Below, in pieces: positions 42,109 to 52,320 of a stretch of DNA of 64,000 bases (position 1 is its first letter; every line of letters begins with the position of its first letter). Below the pieces are notes generated by a model. It saw only the letters and a list, made by a program, of their open reading frames with translations, made no database searches and was not told where the DNA came from. Position numbers and translations under genes: made by a program. Source of the stretch: Solibacillus merdavium. Its GTDB lineage: Bacteria; Bacillota; Bacilli; Bacillales_A; Planococcaceae. The DNA lies in contig NZ_JACSPW010000013.1 of the NCBI RefSeq assembly GCF_014836935.1, positions 1 to 64,000 on the forward strand, in the 5' to 3' direction.

Positions 42109-43062
42109 TTTCAGCTGCAATCTTTTTCTATTTACTAGTACTGTATGATAACTATGTAACAGCAATCCGACGATGATGACAGTTAAACCTGCTAAAGCGA
42201 GTGGCTTTGGTAACGGGACATTAAGCAACATCATTTCACCAATCACAACAAAGAGTACTTGGATGGATTGGGTTGCTTCCACAGCGGCAAGTTTCCCTTG
42301 ATCATGTCGTACGCGGTCAGTAGCGATAAAGAATAATACAGTAGCAATTACACCGGATGATACCGCCACAAGAAGCGATTGGTATAGTTGACTGGCAGAT
42401 GGTAAACCAACTGTAAAGAAAGCATAAACTGCGAGTAGCACCCAAATCGGTAAAGAAGCAATTGTCATACCGAGCACACGTTGGAATGGATCAACTCTTC
42501 CGCCACAAAGTGCCATCATTTTTCGATTGCCAAGTGGATAAGCAAAGGCTGCTATAATGACAGGGATTGTTCCAAGAAGAAGGCTTTTCGTTGAAACCGT
42601 TTGTGATTGTGGAATTTGTATCATAAAAATACCGATTAAAATAATACCCGAAATACTTAACGATATCAGTGGTATTTTTGCCCGTACTATCTTTCCGGCA
42701 ATGGTGGAAAGGAAAAGTGGTGCAAGAAGTAGACCAGCTACAATGGTAAATTGCCATGTACCCGATACGAGCCACCCGGGTCCATACGCAGCAGCAAATG
42801 TAAGAGGGGCATAAAATAGTACAAAGCCTATAAAGCTCCATCCAACCCATGCAACGGGGCTTTCCTTCATTTCAGTTGATAAAATACGAAATCCATTTTT
42901 TCCTCGAATAGCCACGATTGCTATTAAAAAGGGGACCATAAAGAAGTAACGAAGGGAAGAGCTCCAAAGCCAGCTGCCCCCTTCCAGTTCCATGGAACGG
43001 TTTAAAATAAACGTAACAGCAAAAAATAATGAAGCTAAAATGCCAATGAATATCTCCTTCAT
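42094..43062 (-). CDS. Multidrug-resistance efflux family (EmrE-like DMT) membrane protein
   Basis: 322 residues with about ten hydrophobic segments in two internally similar halves, opening with ILASLFFAVTFILNRSMELEGGSWLWSS-like sequence typical of the DMT superfamily branch called multidrug resistance efflux transporter. VEATQSIQVLFVVIGEMMLL marks the second half. The substrate is unknown. Start ATG 43062 with GGTGGTG upstream. Monocistronic. Confidence 0.8.
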   Translation of the reverse strand: MKEIFIGILASLFFAVTFILNRSMELEGGSWLWSSSLRYFFMVPFLIAIVAIRGKNGFRILSTEMKESPVAWVGWSFIGFVLFYAPLTFAAAYGPGWLVSGTWQFTIVAGLLLAPLFLSTIAGKIVRAKIPLISLSISGIILIGIFMIQIPQSQTVSTKSLLLGTIPVIIAAFAYPLGNRKMMALCGGRVDPFQRVLGMTIASLPIWVLLAVYAFFTVGLPSASQLYQSLLVAVSSGVIATVLFFIATDRVRHDQGKLAAVEATQSIQVLFVVIGEMMLLNVPLPKPLALAGLTVIIVGLLLHSYHTVLVNRKRLQLKNENG

Positions 43063-43105
43063 TTCACACCACCTGAATAGTTATAATTTTCCGTCTATTA
43101 AGTGT

Positions 43106-43140
43106 ACAAAAAATGGAGCGAATTCAATCGCTCCATTAAT
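43106..43140 (-). terminator. Intrinsic terminator of pepT
   Basis: On the minus strand AATGGAGCGA pairs with TCGCTCCATT, followed by TTTTTG. Confidence 0.85.
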
Positions 43141-43141
43141 T

Positions 43142-44368
43142 TTAGTTGCGTTGTTCAAACAGCTGAACGATTTCAATAATGACTTCAGCAGCCTTTTCCA
43201 TCGTTTCTGCAGATACGAATTCATATTTTCCGTGCATATTTTCTCCACCTGCAAAAATATTTGGCGTTGGCAAGCCCATGTATGAGAGCTGCGAACCATC
43301 TGTACCACCACGAATTGGTTCTACAATTGGAGTAATATCGAATTTAGCAAAGGCATCTTTTACGATATCGACAATTTCCATTACGGGCTCAATTTTTTCA
43401 CCCATATTGTAGTATTGGTCTTCAATTGCTACAGTGATTGCCTCTTTGCCATACTTTGCTTGCATCTCTTGCCCTACTTTTGCCATATACGCTTTTTTCT
43501 CTTCGAATTTTGCGCGGTCATGGTCACGGATAATATATGACATCGATGATTCTTCAATGCCACCATTAAAGTGCATTAAATGAATAAAGCCTTCGTAGCC
43601 GTCTGTTTTTTCAGGAACGGCATCTTTTGGCATTTCGTTCTGGAACTCGATGGCCATTGTAATCGAGTTGACCATTTTATTTTTTGCTGAGCCTGGATGG
43701 ATATTCGTGCCGCTCGTCGTTACTTTTACACCAGCAGCATTAAAGCTTTCGTATTGTAATTCTCCTAAAGGTCCGCCGTCCATTGTATAGGCATAATCTG
43801 CGCCGAACTTTTCCACGTCGAACTTATGTGGACCACGCCCGATTTCTTCGTCAGGTGTGAAGGCAACACGAATTTTACCGTGCTTAATTTCAGGGTTGTT
43901 AACTAAGTATTCCATCGCCGTCATAATTTCTGCGATGCCGGCTTTATCGTCTGCACCTAGTAATGTATTTCCATCTGTCGTAATTAATGTTTGGCCTACA
44001 TAGTTTTTTAAATTCGGGAAGTAGTCTGGTTCCATCACCAAGCCATTTTTCAATGTAATTGCTTCACCATCGTAGTTATCGATACGCTGTGGCTGTACAT
44101 TTGTCCCTGTATAGTCGGATGTTGTATCAACATGTGCTAAAAAGCCAAGCGTCGGGACTTCTTTATCTGTGTTTGATTCCAATGTTGCGAAAAGGTAGCC
44201 GTTTTCATCTAATGTAATCTCTGTTAAGCCAATCTCCGCTAATTCGTCCTTTAATACATTTAATAAATCAAACTGCTTCATTGTAGAAGGTGTGGTGTCT
44301 GAGTTGAAATCTGATTGTGTATCGATTTTTACATAGCGTACTAAACGTTCAATTACTTTTTCTTTCAT
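43142..44368 (-). CDS. pepT: Peptidase T (tripeptide aminopeptidase)
   Basis: 408 residues of the M20B family. Metal site residues lie in [12 protein letters not shown] (H79, D81), [12 protein letters not shown] and [25 protein letters not shown] and the late [12 protein letters not shown] are also conserved. It removes N-terminal residues from tripeptides in the cytosol, using two zinc ions. The start ATG 44368 has TAGGAGG upstream; the frame is open for 14 more codons but without a ribosome site. It follows the lysoplasmalogenase gene by 31 bp, probably in one operon. Confidence 0.95.
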   Translation of the reverse strand: MKEKVIERLVRYVKIDTQSDFNSDTTPSTMKQFDLLNVLKDELAEIGLTEITLDENGYLFATLESNTDKEVPTLGFLAHVDTTSDYTGTNVQPQRIDNYDGEAITLKNGLVMEPDYFPNLKNYVGQTLITTDGNTLLGADDKAGIAEIMTAMEYLVNNPEIKHGKIRVAFTPDEEIGRGPHKFDVEKFGADYAYTMDGGPLGELQYESFNAAGVKVTTSGTNIHPGSAKNKMVNSITMAIEFQNEMPKDAVPEKTDGYEGFIHLMHFNGGIEESSMSYIIRDHDRAKFEEKKAYMAKVGQEMQAKYGKEAITVAIEDQYYNMGEKIEPVMEIVDIVKDAFAKFDITPIVEPIRGGTDGSQLSYMGLPTPNIFAGGENMHGKYEFVSAETMEKAAEVIIEIVQLFEQRN

Positions 44369-44399
44369 ATGAAAAAGACCTCCTAAATACATATTGCTT

Positions 44400-45062
44400 T
44401 TATTGTACACTCTTTATTTCGGTTTTTGAACTAATTTTGAAGTATTGTGCAATGCTGAGCATCAAGAAAAACTGGGCAGCGTAATAAGTGAACATAATAA
44501 GCTCATGTGCATAGGCAACATCAAACATAAAGCGGTTGATTGCCAAAATGGAATCGGACGCAATAAATAAGAATGCACCGATAATTGCAAATGCACTCCC
44601 TGTGCGAAACGAAGTCCAGCCCATTGTCAAAATAACTAAAATATATGCCGTTACAGCAATTGCCAAAATCGTATCCCCTTTTTGGAATAGACTCCCCGCA
44701 ATCCAAATCATCATGGCAGCTCCATATAAACCTAAAACAATTTTCACATAAAGCGGTGTTTTTGCTTTATTCACAGAACGGAAAGCAAAAATATAAAAAA
44801 TATGTCCCGTTAGGAAAAAGCTCAGCCCGATGATAAACCATTGTAATGTATAATCACCAATCGCGCAGAAGATTAATCCAATTAATATAAGCCAGTAATA
44901 ACGGGATTTAACAGGAACTTTTGTTAAATACGCCAACGCTATTAATAAAAGCATTGGCAACAGTTTAAATACCATCTTCAACGAACTATCAATCGTCTGA
45001 AAAAGAAAAACGTAATAAAGACCTAGACCAAAGAACAAAATAATTAGTATTTTACGAGCCAT
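44400..45062 (-). CDS. YhhN-family lysoplasmalogenase-like membrane protein
   Basis: 220 residues with about eight hydrophobic segments. [34 protein letters not shown] and [13 protein letters not shown] are the conserved YhhN/TMEM86 stretches, including the paired acidic residues in the GDxxL and SD-x2-L motifs. Animal TMEM86 members hydrolyse lysoplasmalogen; the role in bacteria is not settled. AGGAGG lies before the ATG. It is likely co-transcribed with pepT. Confidence 0.85.
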   Translation of the reverse strand: MARKILIILFFGLGLYYVFLFQTIDSSLKMVFKLLPMLLLIALAYLTKVPVKSRYYWLILIGLIFCAIGDYTLQWFIIGLSFFLTGHIFYIFAFRSVNKAKTPLYVKIVLGLYGAAMMIWIAGSLFQKGDTILAIAVTAYILVILTMGWTSFRTGSAFAIIGAFLFIASDSILAINRFMFDVAYAHELIMFTYYAAQFFLMLSIAQYFKISSKTEIKSVQ

Positions 45063-45280
45063 CCATTTACCTCCTAAAAGAATATTAAAAAGGGCAAAAC
45101 AATAATGATTATGAATAATAGCACTACACTCGTATTATAGTATATAAATCTATTTATTGAATAATTTACCAAACAAAAAACGTAATATATAGTTTTTTTA
45201 TTACTGTAATGAATTTTTCCTAATGTTTATGAATCTTTTTTTTTACTTATTCGTAAATAGAACAGAGAGAGGTGAGTAAT

Positions 45281-46957
45281 ATGGGACAGTTATTGCTAAT
45301 AACGGCAATTGGTTCACTTTTAATAACATTACTTTTAGTACCGCTAACAAAACAAGTTAAAAATAATGAGCTATCAACAAAAACATTTTCCATACTAGCG
45401 ATTACAACATTTATTTTAAGTTTTATTTCTGTGTTTTTAACGGTTTATATATCTAAAATTGATCTGAGCTGGACAATATTCTTATATGTATTACCCGTAG
45501 TGGCGATTGCAGGGGCAATATTTGCAGTCGGTGTTGAACAAAAAATAAAATCGGCTATCGTGCTTGGTGGGATAATCGGAATAGGCTATTTAGTAAGTGC
45601 ACCATTTTTTAATGCTGATGAGAAATATGAATCTGCTCAAATGAAAGAGCAAACAGAAATTTCGCCGTTTGATGAGAAGAAAACACCGGCGAGTGTGCCA
45701 CCACAATTCGTAAGAAACAAAATGAAAAAAGCCTTTGGTCAAGTACCAAACACAAGCTACTATGAATTAGGAAGCTTACAAATTCAAAAAGTAAATGATA
45801 AGTATGTGTATATTGCACCTGTGGAATTTTCCGGTGTATTTAAATGGTTCAATGGAAAAACGACACCAGGTTATTTCACAATGAGTGCGACGGATTCCAG
45901 TGATAATCCGAAATTTATTAAATCGGAAATGAGCTATGTTCCATCGGCCTACTTTAATAAAAATCTGGAACGCCACATTCGATTAAATTATCCTACGTTG
46001 ATTTTTTACGGTGATCCTCAATTGGAAATCGACGAAGATGGTCATCCTTATTACATTCGATCATTTGGGGAATTTATTTCTGCGCGTAACGGCTTTGACG
46101 TAAAAGGTATTGTACTTGTCGATGCAAAAACAGGTCAATCTGAAATGATTGCGACGGCGGATGTTCCGGAATTTATTGATGGCGCAGTATCTCCAGAGAC
46201 AGTAAGCTTACAGAACAGTTACTACGGAAACTATGTCCATGGCTTTTGGAATAGTCTTGTCGGTAAAAAGGATGTAAAATTACCGAGTGATGAAGGTACA
46301 GAAGCAAATGTAAGCCCAATCTTTATGGAAGATGGAGAAATGTATTATTTCACTGATTTCACTAGTCCTAAAGAGGGCGTTGATTCAATGCTTGGCTATG
46401 CATTAACACATGCACGTTCAGGTGAAGCAACTTATTATACGGGGAATTTGGAAGAGTCCTACATGGATTCACAAGGGGCTCTAGATATAATTGAGAAAAA
46501 ATTCATCGAAAAAGAATGGAACGGTGAAATGCCGATTCTTTATAATTTTTACGGAGAAGCAAGCTGGCTATCGGCTGTTTTAGATGCAAATGGCTTCTTA
46601 CAAAACTATTTCATCGTTTCCGCGGCTAATCCGGAAATTTCAGCATTCGGTACAACACCTAACGAAGCGCTAAGACTATATAAAACAGCCCTCAGCAGGG
46701 GTGGAAGTACGGTAGATGGCTCTTCGAATGCCGAGGAAGCACAGTTGGCATCAGAAGTTGTCCGTGTTTATAAAGAACGTGTAGGGGATTTCACAATTGT
46801 ATCGTTCTTAACAAAAACTGGTGAAAGCTTTATTGTAAGCTCAGAAACAGCACCTTTTGCGATTTACTTGCAGGAAGGCGATAAAGTAGTGCTGACATAT
46901 GCAAAAACAGGGGAAGATTTCCAACCTGTAAAAGCACTGCAGATTGTAGGATTATAA
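45281..46957 (+). CDS. Large uncharacterised membrane protein with extracytoplasmic domain
   Basis: 558 residues. Four hydrophobic segments (about 1-22, 34-58, 64-84, 90-108) are followed by a 450-residue soluble part rich in Tyr, Phe, Gly and Asp with repeating beta-strand patterns. Two stretches (around SALDIIEKKFIEKEW-like 400s and the PepSY-like middle) hint at tandem small domains. I do not recognise the family. The start is ATG 45281, with AGAGAGGTGA upstream; a GTG three codons earlier overlaps that site. Monocistronic. Confidence 0.7.
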   Translation: MGQLLLITAIGSLLITLLLVPLTKQVKNNELSTKTFSILAITTFILSFISVFLTVYISKIDLSWTIFLYVLPVVAIAGAIFAVGVEQKIKSAIVLGGIIGIGYLVSAPFFNADEKYESAQMKEQTEISPFDEKKTPASVPPQFVRNKMKKAFGQVPNTSYYELGSLQIQKVNDKYVYIAPVEFSGVFKWFNGKTTPGYFTMSATDSSDNPKFIKSEMSYVPSAYFNKNLERHIRLNYPTLIFYGDPQLEIDEDGHPYYIRSFGEFISARNGFDVKGIVLVDAKTGQSEMIATADVPEFIDGAVSPETVSLQNSYYGNYVHGFWNSLVGKKDVKLPSDEGTEANVSPIFMEDGEMYYFTDFTSPKEGVDSMLGYALTHARSGEATYYTGNLEESYMDSQGALDIIEKKFIEKEWNGEMPILYNFYGEASWLSAVLDANGFLQNYFIVSAANPEISAFGTTPNEALRLYKTALSRGGSTVDGSSNAEEAQLASEVVRVYKERVGDFTIVSFLTKTGESFIVSSETAPFAIYLQEGDKVVLTYAKTGEDFQPVKALQIVGL

Positions 46958-46959
46958 TA

Positions 46960-47008
46960 AAAATAAAGGAGTATGCCGTTAGTTTCGGCACGCTCCTTTA
47001 TTCTTTAG
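46960..47008 (+). terminator. Intrinsic terminator
   Basis: AATAAAGGAGTATGCCG pairs with CGGCACGCTCCTTTATT. Confidence 0.85.
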
Positions 47009-47038
47009 GTAAAACATATTTTTAACAATTTGCTGCAT

Positions 47039-47452
47039 CTAATACTCTTGAATAAAATGCAGCATTTTTTTATAACGTTCTTCAATATGATTATCCGAAT
47101 AAAGTGTAATTGACATGAATTTTTCGTTTTGTTCTTTTAAAATTTCACGCAATTTCGCAAATTTCTCTCCTTGTTCACGTTCGAGAATATAATGTAAGTG
47201 GAAAATTTGCAATAGGGCCACTTCCGGGTCTTCCAAATTGCAAACAAATTTAATCTGCCAAATATGTGTATAGGAGATATATTGATTTACATAAGCAGTT
47301 ATTGCTTCATATTTTTCTTTATTAATATGTGATTCAATCTGATTGTGGAGATCTCTTAGTGCAGTGTTAATATCAATTATTTGCAATAAATGTTTGCGCA
47401 CTGTTTTTAAATGTTGATGTTCCAAGGATTTTGCTACAAGGCTAGAGGTCAT
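47039..47452 (-). CDS. Uncharacterised helical protein
   Basis: 137 residues, almost wholly alpha-helical by eye, with many His, Glu and Leu and no signal peptide or membrane segment. AAAGGAAGGAATTAAA precedes the ATG. I recognise no family; the length and helical pattern would suit a four-helix bundle. It is a single-gene unit with the previous gene's terminator just beyond its 3' end. Confidence 0.6.
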   Translation of the reverse strand: MTSSLVAKSLEHQHLKTVRKHLLQIIDINTALRDLHNQIESHINKEKYEAITAYVNQYISYTHIWQIKFVCNLEDPEVALLQIFHLHYILEREQGEKFAKLREILKEQNEKFMSITLYSDNHIEERYKKMLHFIQEY

Positions 47453-47639
47453 TTTAATTCCTTCCTTTTATTAAAGAGGTGACATTATTTTAACAAAACT
47501 TAGTATAAAAATCTTAGGTATTAAAGATCGAATTAACTGCGGCAATAAAATTAATTTCCATTATGCTTATATAGAAAGAACTAACGAGAAAAAATCCACT
47601 AGTATAATGGAAACCAATGTTAGCGTTGTAGAAAAATAA

Positions 47640-47923
47640 AAAGAGGGTAGGACATAAGTAGAAATCTCATAGAATAAGAAGAAAACCCTCACTAAGAAAT
47701 GGATATTTAATAAAATTGATTGGAGGGGCGAGTGTAGCTGACGGCTATCACCTTTCGCTACAAGCAAAGCTTCCTGCGGGAGTAGCGTGATGCCTGAGGC
47801 TACAGGCTCTGGCCACGCCCGTGGAAAGCGTCCCCGGAATGGGAATCAATTGTGTGTACAGCAAAAAAACATCATTTTTCTCTCAGAGAAAAATGATGTT
47901 TTTGATTTTGTTCCAGCCTCTTT
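47640..47923. repeat. MITE-like intergenic element, copy with GCGGAAAGCGTCC-type core
   Basis: Imperfect terminal inverted repeats (AAAGAGGGTAGGACATAAG at the left, TTTTGTTCCAGCCTCTTT at the right) bound about 284 bp. Inside lie AAATTGATTGGA, a CCTGAGGCTACAGGCTC palindrome, GGAAAGCGTCCCCGGAATGG and AATCAATT. The right end holds a hairpin, ACATCATTTTTCTC with GAGAAAAATGATGT (47869-47899). No transposase. The same design recurs at 55174-55400. The 180 bp before it (47453-47639) shows no gene. Confidence 0.7.
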
Positions 47924-47933
47924 AAACTTTCTA

Positions 47934-48668
47934 TTACTTCCAGTTAAATCCTTTAGAAGCTAAGAAATTCTTAATATGCGGTCGTTTTTGTTCAATTAAA
48001 TAGTCAGCCATTTGCTTCGTCCATGTAGCCATTTTTTGATTGGAAGAACGGCTTGCGTAATAGCTTTCCATTATTGCATCGTATTCATCTAAAAGAGTTT
48101 CATACTTTTCAACGTTATAGCTGTTTTCGTGTAACACGGCATCTACTGGTAAACGTGGTTTTGTTTCGTTTCGTTTTGTAGGTGTCCCGATTGTCATTGC
48201 AAATAGTGGGAATACATTTTCCGGCAAGTTGAATAGGTCGCTAATCTCATTTGGATTTGTACGTGCACCGCCAATATAGCAAATACCGTAGCCCATTGCT
48301 TCTGCTGCAACAACGAAGTTTTGAGCAAATAGTGAAACATCTGCAACCCCTACAAGTAAGTTTTCCGCTGAGTCTGTGACGATGTTAACACCGTGCTTTT
48401 GACCTGCTGCTTGTAATCGCTTGAAGTCTACGCAAAATAGAAATGAGGCACCAGCTGTTTGGAATTGGAATTCATTCTTCGATAGCTCACCTAATTTTGC
48501 TTTCTTTTCTTCATCCGTTACCCATATAACACTATATGCTTGAACAAAGTGTGAGCTTGCTGCCATTTGGGCCGTTTCGATTAAATCAATGACCGTATCT
48601 TTTGAAATTACTTCACCTGTATATTTCCGAACAGATGAGTGACTACGTAACAATTCTCTCGTTTCCAC
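47934..48668 (-). CDS. Oxygen-insensitive NADPH nitroreductase/flavin reductase (NfsA/NfrA family)
   Basis: 244 residues with the nitroreductase fold of the NfsA/FRP type: SHSSVRKYTGE at the N-terminus, AQMAASSHFVQAYSVIWV, and GYGICYIGGARTNPNEISDLFNLPENVFPLFAMTIG. It binds FMN and reduces nitro compounds, quinones or FMN with NADPH. GTG start at 48668, eight bases behind GGGAG. It may be co-transcribed from the permease gene upstream if the hairpin between them is leaky. Confidence 0.9.
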   Translation of the reverse strand: METRELLRSHSSVRKYTGEVISKDTVIDLIETAQMAASSHFVQAYSVIWVTDEEKKAKLGELSKNEFQFQTAGASFLFCVDFKRLQAAGQKHGVNIVTDSAENLLVGVADVSLFAQNFVVAAEAMGYGICYIGGARTNPNEISDLFNLPENVFPLFAMTIGTPTKRNETKPRLPVDAVLHENSYNVEKYETLLDEYDAIMESYYASRSSNQKMATWTKQMADYLIEQKRPHIKNFLASKGFNWK

Positions 48669-48697
48669 ATGAACATCTCCCTTTGTATGTATTAGAA

Positions 48698-48728
48698 AAG
48701 CTTAAAGGAACGATCCCTTTAAGCTTAT
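48698..48728 (-). terminator. Terminator of the DASS permease gene
   Basis: AAGCTTAAAGG pairs with CCTTTAAGCTT; on the minus strand TTTTC follows. Confidence 0.7.
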
Positions 48729-48755
48729 TTTAGTCAATTTTCTATGTGAAGTCGA

Positions 48756-50237
48756 TTATAATAGCCCAATCCATTTCCAGTAGGTTGCACTAAGAAGAAG
48801 TATTAAAATATAGCCAACGATTGTTAGCGGAATACCTGACTTCAAAAAATCCTTTGTTGTAAATGCGCCTGTACCATAAGCAAGCATGTTTTGTGGTGCG
48901 CTTACTGGTAATAGGAATCCGAAACAAATAACAAATTGCTGGATTAACACAAATCCAATTTGGTTTTCTACAGGCATCGGTAAACTAATGGCCAATGCAA
49001 TAAATACGGGAATTAGTGCGGAAGCCAAGCTCGTCGCAGATGCAAAACCTAAATGAATGACAATGTTGAAAACAGTAACTAATGCAATGGTAGCTAAAAT
49101 AGGCATTGTATCTAATCCAAGAGAACCGAAAATCGTATCGGACAGCCATGCGGCACCTTTTGTACTTAAAAGCGTCGTTCCGAGTGAAATACCAACTGCA
49201 AAAACAATCAATGTACCCCAATCAATACGGCTAGAAGCTTCTTTCCAATTGAATACACCAATTTTAGGTGTCAGTAAAAAGGCAATTGCCAATATGGTGA
49301 TTGTTGTTGTATCAAATGGATGCAATTTTCCTTCTGTAGACCAGAAGAATAATAATAAAATAGATGTAATGATTAACGTGATTTCTTTGCGTTTTAATGG
49401 ACCTAGCTCTTGTAATTGCACACCGATAATTTCTTTTCCGCCAGCGATATTATCCGTTTCTGGTTTTATTAATTTAATCATAACGAAGAATAATACAAAT
49501 GACATGATAATAGAAAACGGCGCAGCATACATAAACCACCTGCCCCAGGAAATATCGACTCCAAATTCAGAGTTAATAAAACCAAGTGCTACTAGGTTTT
49601 GCGCAGCAGCAGTTTTAATCCCTACATTCCAAATTGAAACAGCTTGAGTAGCGGTAATAACTAACAACGCCGCAAGTCTACTTTCTTTTGATAAACCAAA
49701 TGCAGCGACAACCCCTAATAGAATGGGTACAACTGCACCAGCACGAGCGGTCGCGCTTGGTACAACAAAGGCTAATACAATTGCTACTAAAATTGCGCCA
49801 ACTACTAATGCTTTCGTTTTTGTTCCAACCAACGATAAAACCCACAGTGCAATACGCTTATGTAAGTTTGTAATTTGCATCGCTGCCGCTAAAAATAATG
49901 CGGCTCCGACTAATGCAACGGAGGAGCTACTAAATCCACCTAATGCTAATTTTAATGCTTCATTTGTACCCATTTGTACAGAAGGATCTTCCATACTCGG
50001 AGCCAAACCCAATAAAACAGCGATGGATGCCAAAATCATTGCAGAACTAACCGGATAGGCTACGGCTTCGGTTACCCATAATATAACGGCAAATGCTAAA
50101 ATAGCTAATGCTCGTTGTCCAACAACGGGAAGATCTCCACCACTATTTGGAAGTAAAACAATTGTAATGAGTGCTGCAAACGCTAAAACTATCCATACAG
50201 GTTTTAAATTTCGTTTACTTGTCGCTTCTGTTGCCAT
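48756..50237 (-). CDS. DASS/SLC13-family anion:sodium symporter or antiporter
   Basis: 493 residues with about 12 hydrophobic segments. Family hallmarks: ILAFAVILWVTEAVAYPVSSAMIL, the first SNT-like region at FVVPSATARAGAVVPIL, and the second half VSAPQNMLAYGTGAFTTKDFLKSGIPLTIVGYILILL. The family transports dicarboxylates, citrate or sulfate. The usual first Ser-Asn-Thr reads S-A-T here and the second N lies in P-Q-N-M, so substrate choice is uncertain. GTGAGGCG lies before ATG 50237. Confidence 0.88.
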   Translation of the reverse strand: MATEATSKRNLKPVWIVLAFAALITIVLLPNSGGDLPVVGQRALAILAFAVILWVTEAVAYPVSSAMILASIAVLLGLAPSMEDPSVQMGTNEALKLALGGFSSSSVALVGAALFLAAAMQITNLHKRIALWVLSLVGTKTKALVVGAILVAIVLAFVVPSATARAGAVVPILLGVVAAFGLSKESRLAALLVITATQAVSIWNVGIKTAAAQNLVALGFINSEFGVDISWGRWFMYAAPFSIIMSFVLFFVMIKLIKPETDNIAGGKEIIGVQLQELGPLKRKEITLIITSILLLFFWSTEGKLHPFDTTTITILAIAFLLTPKIGVFNWKEASSRIDWGTLIVFAVGISLGTTLLSTKGAAWLSDTIFGSLGLDTMPILATIALVTVFNIVIHLGFASATSLASALIPVFIALAISLPMPVENQIGFVLIQQFVICFGFLLPVSAPQNMLAYGTGAFTTKDFLKSGIPLTIVGYILILLLSATYWKWIGLL

Positions 50238-50532
50238 ACGTAACGCCTCACTTCATTTAAAGTTTTAGTTAAATAATAAATTAATAAGAAAAAATATACC
50301 CATTTTTCTAAAAGTCAAACGTATTCTTTATTTCCAATTGTAGGGGAAATCCTTTAACAATTATGATTATAGCACTTCCGAAAAATGATTAATGTTAATA
50401 TTTGGTGAATAAATATCTTGAGAAAAATCTTGTTTTAAGCAGAAATTGTATAGAAGAGTATAATTATTTTAGTGTAGGGAGATAAACCATTTTTGAGAAT
50501 AAAATTAAAATCAGAAAATTTTAATTTTTTGG

Positions 50533-50562
50533 TTGACTTATAGAATTACTCTGTTTTATACT
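50533..50562 (+). promoter_or_regulatory. SigA promoter of the SAM-riboswitch transcript
   Basis: TTGACT (50533-50538), 18 bp, TATACT (50557-50562). The start lies about 25 bases before the riboswitch P1 stem. The preceding 290 bp show only the DASS gene's upstream region. Confidence 0.7.
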
Positions 50563-50593
50563 GAAAATCAACGATGGAACATAAATCACATAT

Positions 50594-50765
50594 CTCTTAT
50601 CAAGAGCGGCGGAGGGAATAGGCCCTGAGATGCCCGGCAACCAGTGAGTGATCAACTGACTAAGGTGCTACATCCTACAAAATGGACAGTCATTTTGAAA
50701 GATAAGAGGAGGCAAACTTGCTCATACGCAAAACCCTCTTCTTAACTGAAGGGGGTTTTTTTCAT
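50594..50765 (+). promoter_or_regulatory. SAM-I (S-box) riboswitch with terminator
   Basis: P1 is CTCTTATC (50594-50601) with GATAAGAG (50701-50708). Between them are the conserved S-box elements AGAGCGGCGGAGGGAA, GGCCCTGAGATGCCCGGCAACC and GGTGCTACATCC. The expression platform is an intrinsic terminator at 50730-50765 (AAAACCCTCTTC with GAAGGGGGTTTTTT); the GAGGAGG after P1 can pair with CCCTCTT as antiterminator. High S-adenosylmethionine should stop transcription before metY. Confidence 0.95.
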
Positions 50766-50827
50766 TTAAAAAATCCTCCTCAAAAACACCGATTTCACCA
50801 TCGAATAATTTTTAGGAGGTTATTAGA

Positions 50828-52132
50828 GTGACGAATTTAAGACCAGAAACTTTATTATTGCACGGGGGGCAAAAGCCAGATCCTGTGACGGGGGCAATTG
50901 CAGTTCCCGTATATCGTACAACTGCCTATGCATTCAATGACACTGCTCATGCGCAACGTCTATTTGCATTACAGGAAACGGGCAATATTTATTCTCGTAT
51001 TATGAATCCGACAGTTGGGGCATTTGAAGAACGTGTTGCTTTACTTGAGGGTGGCACAGCTGCAGTAGGGCTATCATCTGGCGCAGCAGCAGTGGCATTC
51101 TCCATTTTAAATGTAGCCGGTGCAGGAGATGAAATTGTCGCAGCAGGTTCTCTTTACGGAGGGACATACAATTTATTCGCAACAACATTGCCACGCTACG
51201 GCATTACGGTCAAGTTTGTAGACGAATCAAATCCGGAAAATTTCCTAGCGGCAATTACTGATAAGACGAAAGCAATCTTTGCTGAAATTATCGGAAATCC
51301 AAGCTTGAAAGTACTGGATATTGAAGCGGTAGCAAACATCGCTCATGACAATGGTCTTCCTTTATTAATCGACAGCACATTTGCTTCCCCATATGGAAGT
51401 AATCCGATTGAATTCGGCGCGGATATTGTCATTCATTCTGCAACAAAATGGATTGGCGGTCATGGAACGACGATTGGCGGGATTGTCGTTGATGCCGGGA
51501 AATTCGACTGGACGCAAGGAAGACATCCAGGATTTACGGAACCGGATACTTCTTACCATGGCCTACGCTACGGGATTGACACAGCAGGCGCTGCATTTGC
51601 GACAAAGCTTCGTGTTCAACTATTGCGTGATTTTGGTCCAACATTATCTGCTGACGCGGCATTTAATTTCCTACAAGGACTAGAAACGCTTCATTTGCGT
51701 ATTGTCCGACATAACGAAAATACACAAAAAGTTGCAGAGTATTTAAGAAACCACCCATTTGTGGAATATGTAAATTACAACGGCTTTGAAGATTTTGCAA
51801 CACATGATTTGGCGAAGAAATATTTGAAAAACGGCTTTGGATCGATTATTACGTTCGGCATTAAAGGCGGACGTGAAGCAGGTCGCCAAGTAATTGATAA
51901 CGTGGAATTGTTCTCGCATGTAGCAAACGTTGGGGATGCCCGTTCATTAATTATCCATCCTGCTAGTACAACACACCAACAATTATCTGCAGAAGAATTA
52001 AAAGTAGCCGGTGTTTCAGAGGAGCTCATTCGCTTATCAATCGGTTTAGAGGCAGCAGAAGATATTATCGCGGATTTAGAACAGGCATTAGCGAAAGTTG
52101 CGGCTGAAGTAGGCGCAGAAACAAACGCATAA
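50828..52132 (+). CDS. metY: O-acetylhomoserine sulfhydrylase (homocysteine synthase)
   Basis: 434 residues of the Cys/Met gamma-family PLP enzymes, longer than the roughly 390-residue MetB/MetC types, as expected for O-acetylhomoserine aminocarboxypropyltransferase. The PLP lysine is K207 in HSATKWIGGHGT; the N-terminal RPETLLLHGGQKPDPVTGA and the SIGLEAAEDIIADLEQAL C-terminus are typical of the group. It makes homocysteine from O-acetylhomoserine and sulfide. The upstream SAM riboswitch gives methionine-dependent control. Confidence 0.95.
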   Translation: MTNLRPETLLLHGGQKPDPVTGAIAVPVYRTTAYAFNDTAHAQRLFALQETGNIYSRIMNPTVGAFEERVALLEGGTAAVGLSSGAAAVAFSILNVAGAGDEIVAAGSLYGGTYNLFATTLPRYGITVKFVDESNPENFLAAITDKTKAIFAEIIGNPSLKVLDIEAVANIAHDNGLPLLIDSTFASPYGSNPIEFGADIVIHSATKWIGGHGTTIGGIVVDAGKFDWTQGRHPGFTEPDTSYHGLRYGIDTAGAAFATKLRVQLLRDFGPTLSADAAFNFLQGLETLHLRIVRHNENTQKVAEYLRNHPFVEYVNYNGFEDFATHDLAKKYLKNGFGSIITFGIKGGREAGRQVIDNVELFSHVANVGDARSLIIHPASTTHQQLSAEELKVAGVSEELIRLSIGLEAAEDIIADLEQALAKVAAEVGAETNA

Positions 52133-52136
52133 AACT

Positions 52137-52184
52137 TTAAAAAAGGCTTAGCTTTTCCCATTCGAGAAGCTAAGCAATTTTTAG
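52137..52184 (+). terminator. Intrinsic terminator of metY
   Basis: GCTTAGCTTTTC pairs with GAGAAGCTAAGC, followed by AATTTTTAG. Confidence 0.8.
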
Positions 52185-52320
52185 AAAATTAATCCCTACT
52201 ATTTATATAAGTTTTATTGACAAAGTTAATACCTAGTAATACAATTGGAATAATAAAACTACCAACCAAAATATTTGAAATAATGTTGCAGCATTATTGA
52301 AAGAAAAGGAGTTGTTCGAC

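Noticed and set aside
45100-45114. Second Fur box upstream of the lysoplasmalogenase gene
   Set aside because: It matches the 7-1-7 consensus at only 12 of 15 positions in a very AT-rich stretch and has no promoter alignment, so I do not call it.
49057-49647. 196-codon ORF on the plus strand
   Set aside because: Antisense shadow of the DASS permease; its length comes from the low-complexity membrane codons of the real gene.
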